DNA from: Choanephora cucurbitarum
Lineage: Eukaryota > Mucoromycota > Mucoromycetes > Mucorales > Choanephoraceae
NCBI GenBank assembly: GCA_025331435.1
Contig: JAIWNI010000021.1
Span: 186,001-250,000, forward strand
Direction: 5' to 3'
DNA: 64,000 bases
Shown: positions 60,954 through 64,000 of the stretch, one piece after another
How positions within the stretch are numbered: position 1 is the stretch's first letter
How the letters are laid out: every line of letters begins with the position of its first letter
Position numbers and translations under genes: made by a program
The notes under the pieces: generated by a model
Seen by the model: only the letters and a program-made list of their open reading frames with translations
The model's database searches: none
What the model was told of the DNA's origin: nothing

Positions 60954-62337
60954 TTAGACATGGTTAGACCAAAGAGCAGGAATAGCGTTCTTTGGGCCTC
61001 CTAATTTGTCTTTATGCTTACTCTGATGAGCCTTCCTAAGAAAGGGTTTGCAGCAGTTATCATGATCAGATGCCTGTATCATTGTCTCAACACAACGAAC
61101 AGCTTGGGTAATATCCTCACGAGGCGAATTGGCAAAGGTAGTGATATGCTTGATAGCCAAATGCACCAAGGGTTGTTGGCCATAGACATTCATGCCCATG
61201 GACTCTCCCAATTCAGCCAGACAGAGGATAGCCTGCATGTTAAAGACAAGGTAATGAAAGGGCTTGGCTCGTTTGGCTTCCTGAGGTTGGTTGCCTGTTC
61301 TTGCATCGACTTGTTTAGGCAAGGTCTTTGTGAAGTAATCATGCAACGTATGACGGGCTGCAGAGGAGTGTGGGTTCAGAAAATACTGAATGGTACTCTT
61401 TTGAGCAGTGTACCATGAAAAGATGTTATTTGAGGCCCTGGCTGCCTTGGATGCAACAGGGCTGGTCTTGAGCCAATCGAGATAATGTGTGAACCAGGCA
61501 TGAATGGCAGGTTGAATGGCTTGGTAGCCATGGAACGAATCCAAAAGGGGTAACACATTGGCAAGATGAATCAAGCTAGAGCATGTCAGTATGAAGCCAT
61601 CTTGCTGAAATAGACAGCACTTACCTTCGAGAACTAATCACACCTTCACCACGTCCCAAATGAGTCTTGTTCTGAGACCCTCTGATCAATTGGGCATAAT
61701 TCAAATTGGGGTTCATGCGGGTCTTTTCATCCACAAAAAATGTCTTTAGTAAAAGTACGGCATGTTCGGCATAGGAGGCACGGTCAAACATGTGATAGCC
61801 TAAGCAGAGGTGCAGGACATTTTCTACAAATGACTGCAGAAATGTTTGATCCTTGACCATGCGAATGTCTGTATCCTCTATTTGTTAGCAAGACAGTTTT
61901 GTTTCTTGGCTCTTTTTTTTTTTTTGTTTACCTGGATTTCTTTTGCCATCTTTTCGAATGTATTTTGTGTTTGAATCGTTTGGGTGTTGCTAAAAAAAAT
62001 CAATGAGCTTCATTCTATATTGAAAAAAAAGACTCTAACTTACAGGCCACCAATAACTATACAATACATAGAATTGTCAATTGGTTTACAGAAAAAAAAA
62101 AGAAAGTCAAGGTACTTACGGTGCATAAGAAAGGAAATCGCGAGGATCGCCCGAAGGAGCAATGTGGGGAGCTGATTTATGAAAAGTGATACTGAAGGGT
62201 CCACTACGAGCTGCAACATTGGCTAGTCTTTCAAGGCAATTGTAAGCTTCCTTTGTTCTTTCATTGACACCAGCTTGTTTTTGATGTTTGAGTCTTTGCA
62301 GAGAAATGTATTCAACTTCAGGTCTTCTTGGTCCCAT
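60954..62337 (-). CDS. Alginate-lyase-family protein (PF05426-like), intracellular and possibly inactive
   Basis: Five exons (62120-62337, 62044-62056, 61932-61989, 61625-61877, 60954-61575) give 387 residues. Family blocks: GDPRDFLSYAPYWWP (completed by a 13-nt micro-exon), KYIRKDGKRNPEDTDIRMVK, HLCLGYHMFDRASYAEHAVL, and LLDSFHGYQAIQPAIHAWFT. These alpha/alpha-toroid proteins include polysaccharide lyases. In active relatives an N-N-H-x2-[WY]-x2-Q block follows; here it reads NNIFSWYTAQ, with Ile in place of His. No signal peptide is present: MGPRRPEVEYISLQRLKHQK starts polar and basic. So it may be a cytosolic, non-catalytic or altered enzyme. The stop is 3 bp from the Slx4-like stop. Confidence 0.78.
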
Positions 62338-62452
62338 TCTTGGTTATCTTTTTTTTTTATGTATTTTCGAGAAAAATAATAAAGTAAAGAAGAAAAAAAA
62401 GAGAGAGAGAAAGTCTATGCTATTTATTTTATTTTAATTTTTTTTTCTGTTT

Positions 62453-63852
62453 CTAAAGAGCCTTCACTTCATGATGATGATGATTGGGTATCCAAGAAGT
62501 ATTCTCTGCTTCTACTGATTTGATAGGCAACAAATCAATATCCTCTCTAATCTTCGTCTCACCTCGATCAATATCACCCTTTGCATTCTGATACATAGAA
62601 AGACCACCAAAGGTCAATAGAATACCAACACCTTGCGTCCAGGAGATAGCCTGTCCAAACCATACAATGCTCATCACAATCACAAAGATACGCTTAAGCA
62701 AAGAGAGAATCGAATACGTCACAGGTGATGTTAGACTTAATGTGGTAAATGCAAACCAGTTCTGAGCAAAATTCATGGTGCCATTGATCAACAGATAGAA
62801 CAGGAGGGTCAATCGGTCCATCTCGGCTGAATCGTACGTCAGACTGACACCATCCGACAGGAGCCAGAGTGGGATCATGAACAAGAAGGACAAGAGAGAA
62901 CTATAGAACAAGACGTTCAGTTTGTCCAACTTGTTTGGGTTTCGGTCACCCAACTTGGATTCTTTGAACAACAATTTCTTACTAAAGATGTTCTGTGTCA
63001 CAAACACAAGACAGGAACCTAAAGCACACATGAGACCAATCAGGTTGTTGGAATAGGTAAACGAACAGGCCAGAATGACACCCAGTGTTAAGGGACATAA
63101 TGAAATATAGACTTTTCGGGTATAATTCACTTGAAAGATAAACCGGTAAAACGCAACGGTAAACAATGGAGCCAAGGCCTATTGTTTGAGTTAGTTCATG
63201 TCAATTTGAGAGGTTGGAATTCTTAAACCTTGATTGTATGTACTAAACTGACAGGCACTCGACTGATAGCCACACTTGAGAAGACATGGCCTACAATCAG
63301 AAAAATAGCCAAGGGTGCAATGGTCTTGACAATCGTCTTGGTAGGTGTTCGAATCTGAGTTACTCCAAAGAGCACTGACATCAAATAGCACCAGACCATC
63401 ACCAGTCCAAATTGAACAAATGTCAAGGTGACGGGGAACTGGAAGACGTTCATGATGGATTTTCCAATGTTGTTGGTGAGTGAAGAAGATAGGTACCACA
63501 TACAGCAGTTGAGACTGAACTTGAGGTTATCAGAGATAACAAACTTACCAAAGAACCCCATGGCCTCTTGGATACGCTGACTGGTGTCATTGTAATGCGT
63601 CTCTGTGTGCCGTGTGGATAGGTCATTGTCTGTATTGTCTGTCGAAAGAAAGGTCGACAACAATTTGTTTTTGTGGGGAAACGTTCTTTGTGTGTTCACG
63701 ATCGACTGGGGAAGATGATCCTTTCCGGTCTGGCTTGGATCTTCCGAGTTCTGGTAGCGCAGTTTTGGCTTTGCAACCAAGTTCGAGTAGGAGGAGTAGC
63801 TATCTACTGTTGGGCTTCCATTTTCTCGAGGGCTTATCTTTGTTGTAGACAT
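62453..63852 (-). CDS. SLY41-type triose-phosphate/nucleotide-sugar transporter family protein
   Basis: Two exons (63229-63852, 62453-63178) give 449 residues. After a polar N-terminus of about 115 residues come roughly ten membrane spans of the TPT/DMT fold: NCCMWYLSSSLTNNIGKSIM, FPVTLTFVQFGLVMVWCYL, FLIVGHVFSSVAISRVPVSL, VHTIKALAPLFTVAFYRF (the exon junction falls at VHTIK|AL), and near the end FNAQNWFAF-like and SPVTYSILSLLKRIFVIV. The K-R pair in SLLKR is conserved in this family. Yeast Sly41 is a Golgi/ER suppressor of Ypt1 loss; substrates are unknown for most fungal members. The C-terminus has a His run. Confidence 0.87.
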
Positions 63853-64000
63853 GATAAAACCAATATAGAAATCATATTTAGGGAGGTATACAGAGCAAAT
63901 TGAAACGGCGACTCAAGTCACATAGCGAAACTTTAAAGAACAATGAAATTGGATGTGATTATTCCTGTAGCTCAAAATGTTAATAGTCATCTATAAACAT
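63853..64000. other. Right edge, upstream of the transporter gene
   Basis: 148 bp. A short frame beginning MKLDVIIPVAQNVNSHL at 63943 stops before the edge; it may be a first exon on the plus strand or chance. No call is made. Confidence 0.25.

Noticed and set aside
63943..63996. Short frame MKLDVIIPVAQNVNSHL at the right edge
   Set aside because: Stops after 17 codons and continues beyond the window only if spliced; not enough evidence.

Overview
The window is nuclear DNA of a Mucorales-type fungus (Mucoromycota). It is AT-rich, nearly every gene is split by short GT-AG introns (mostly 45-90 nt), start codons follow pyrimidine/poly-T leaders, and one gene encodes a CotH-like spore-coat/invasin protein, a family typical of Mucorales. 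Nothing bacterial, viral or transposon-like was recognised. No tRNA, rRNA or CRISPR was seen. Exon structures were worked out by hand from splice signals, reading phase and family conservation, so exon edges are predictions.

Layout. 0-5 kb: tail of a membrane protein, an ING-family PHD protein, eIF3m, and a tail-to-tail pair of mitochondrial assembly factors (CHCHD5/Mix14-like and SDHAF1). 5.8-10.7 kb: a Ser/Thr-rich single-pass membrane protein, a possible micropeptide, a small multi-spanning membrane protein and an isolated acidic protein. 13-17.4 kb: a DED1-type RNA helicase with two RanBP2 zinc fingers and a Trp-Gly repeat tail, then mitochondrial ribosomal protein uL4m. 19-20.7 kb: the CotH-like gene, isolated by more than 1 kb on both sides. 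21.9-26.2 kb: a divergent pair of small paralogues of an unrecognised family, a proline-rich protein with DP[LW]/NPW motifs, and a bHLH factor. 27-33 kb: a KRE9/KNH1-like surface protein overlapping at its stop codon with a MitoPLD/Zucchini-like phospholipase D gene, then a Mei2-like two-RRM protein. 33-37.8 kb: a truncated IGHMBP2-like helicase relic with what looks like a 2-nt micro-exon, followed by coding-like debris.

38-52.7 kb is rich in membrane-lipid genes: a P4-ATPase flippase, a sterol 3-beta-glucosyltransferase (Atg26/UGT51), a CCDC6-like coiled-coil protein and a short CDP-diacylglycerol synthase. The last two use GC-AG introns. 52.9-64 kb: an FYRN/FYRC protein, glutaminyl-tRNA synthetase, a small zinc-ribbon protein, an Slx4-like nuclease scaffold, an alginate-lyase-family protein lacking a signal peptide and an expected histidine, and a SLY41-type sugar-phosphate transporter.

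Recurring architecture: convergent neighbours are packed very tightly (CDS ends 4 nt overlapping, 3, 8, 9, 25 and 49 nt apart), whereas other intergenic spaces reach 2.4 kb. In a lineage with active RNA silencing, overlapping 3' ends could matter for regulation. That is an inference.
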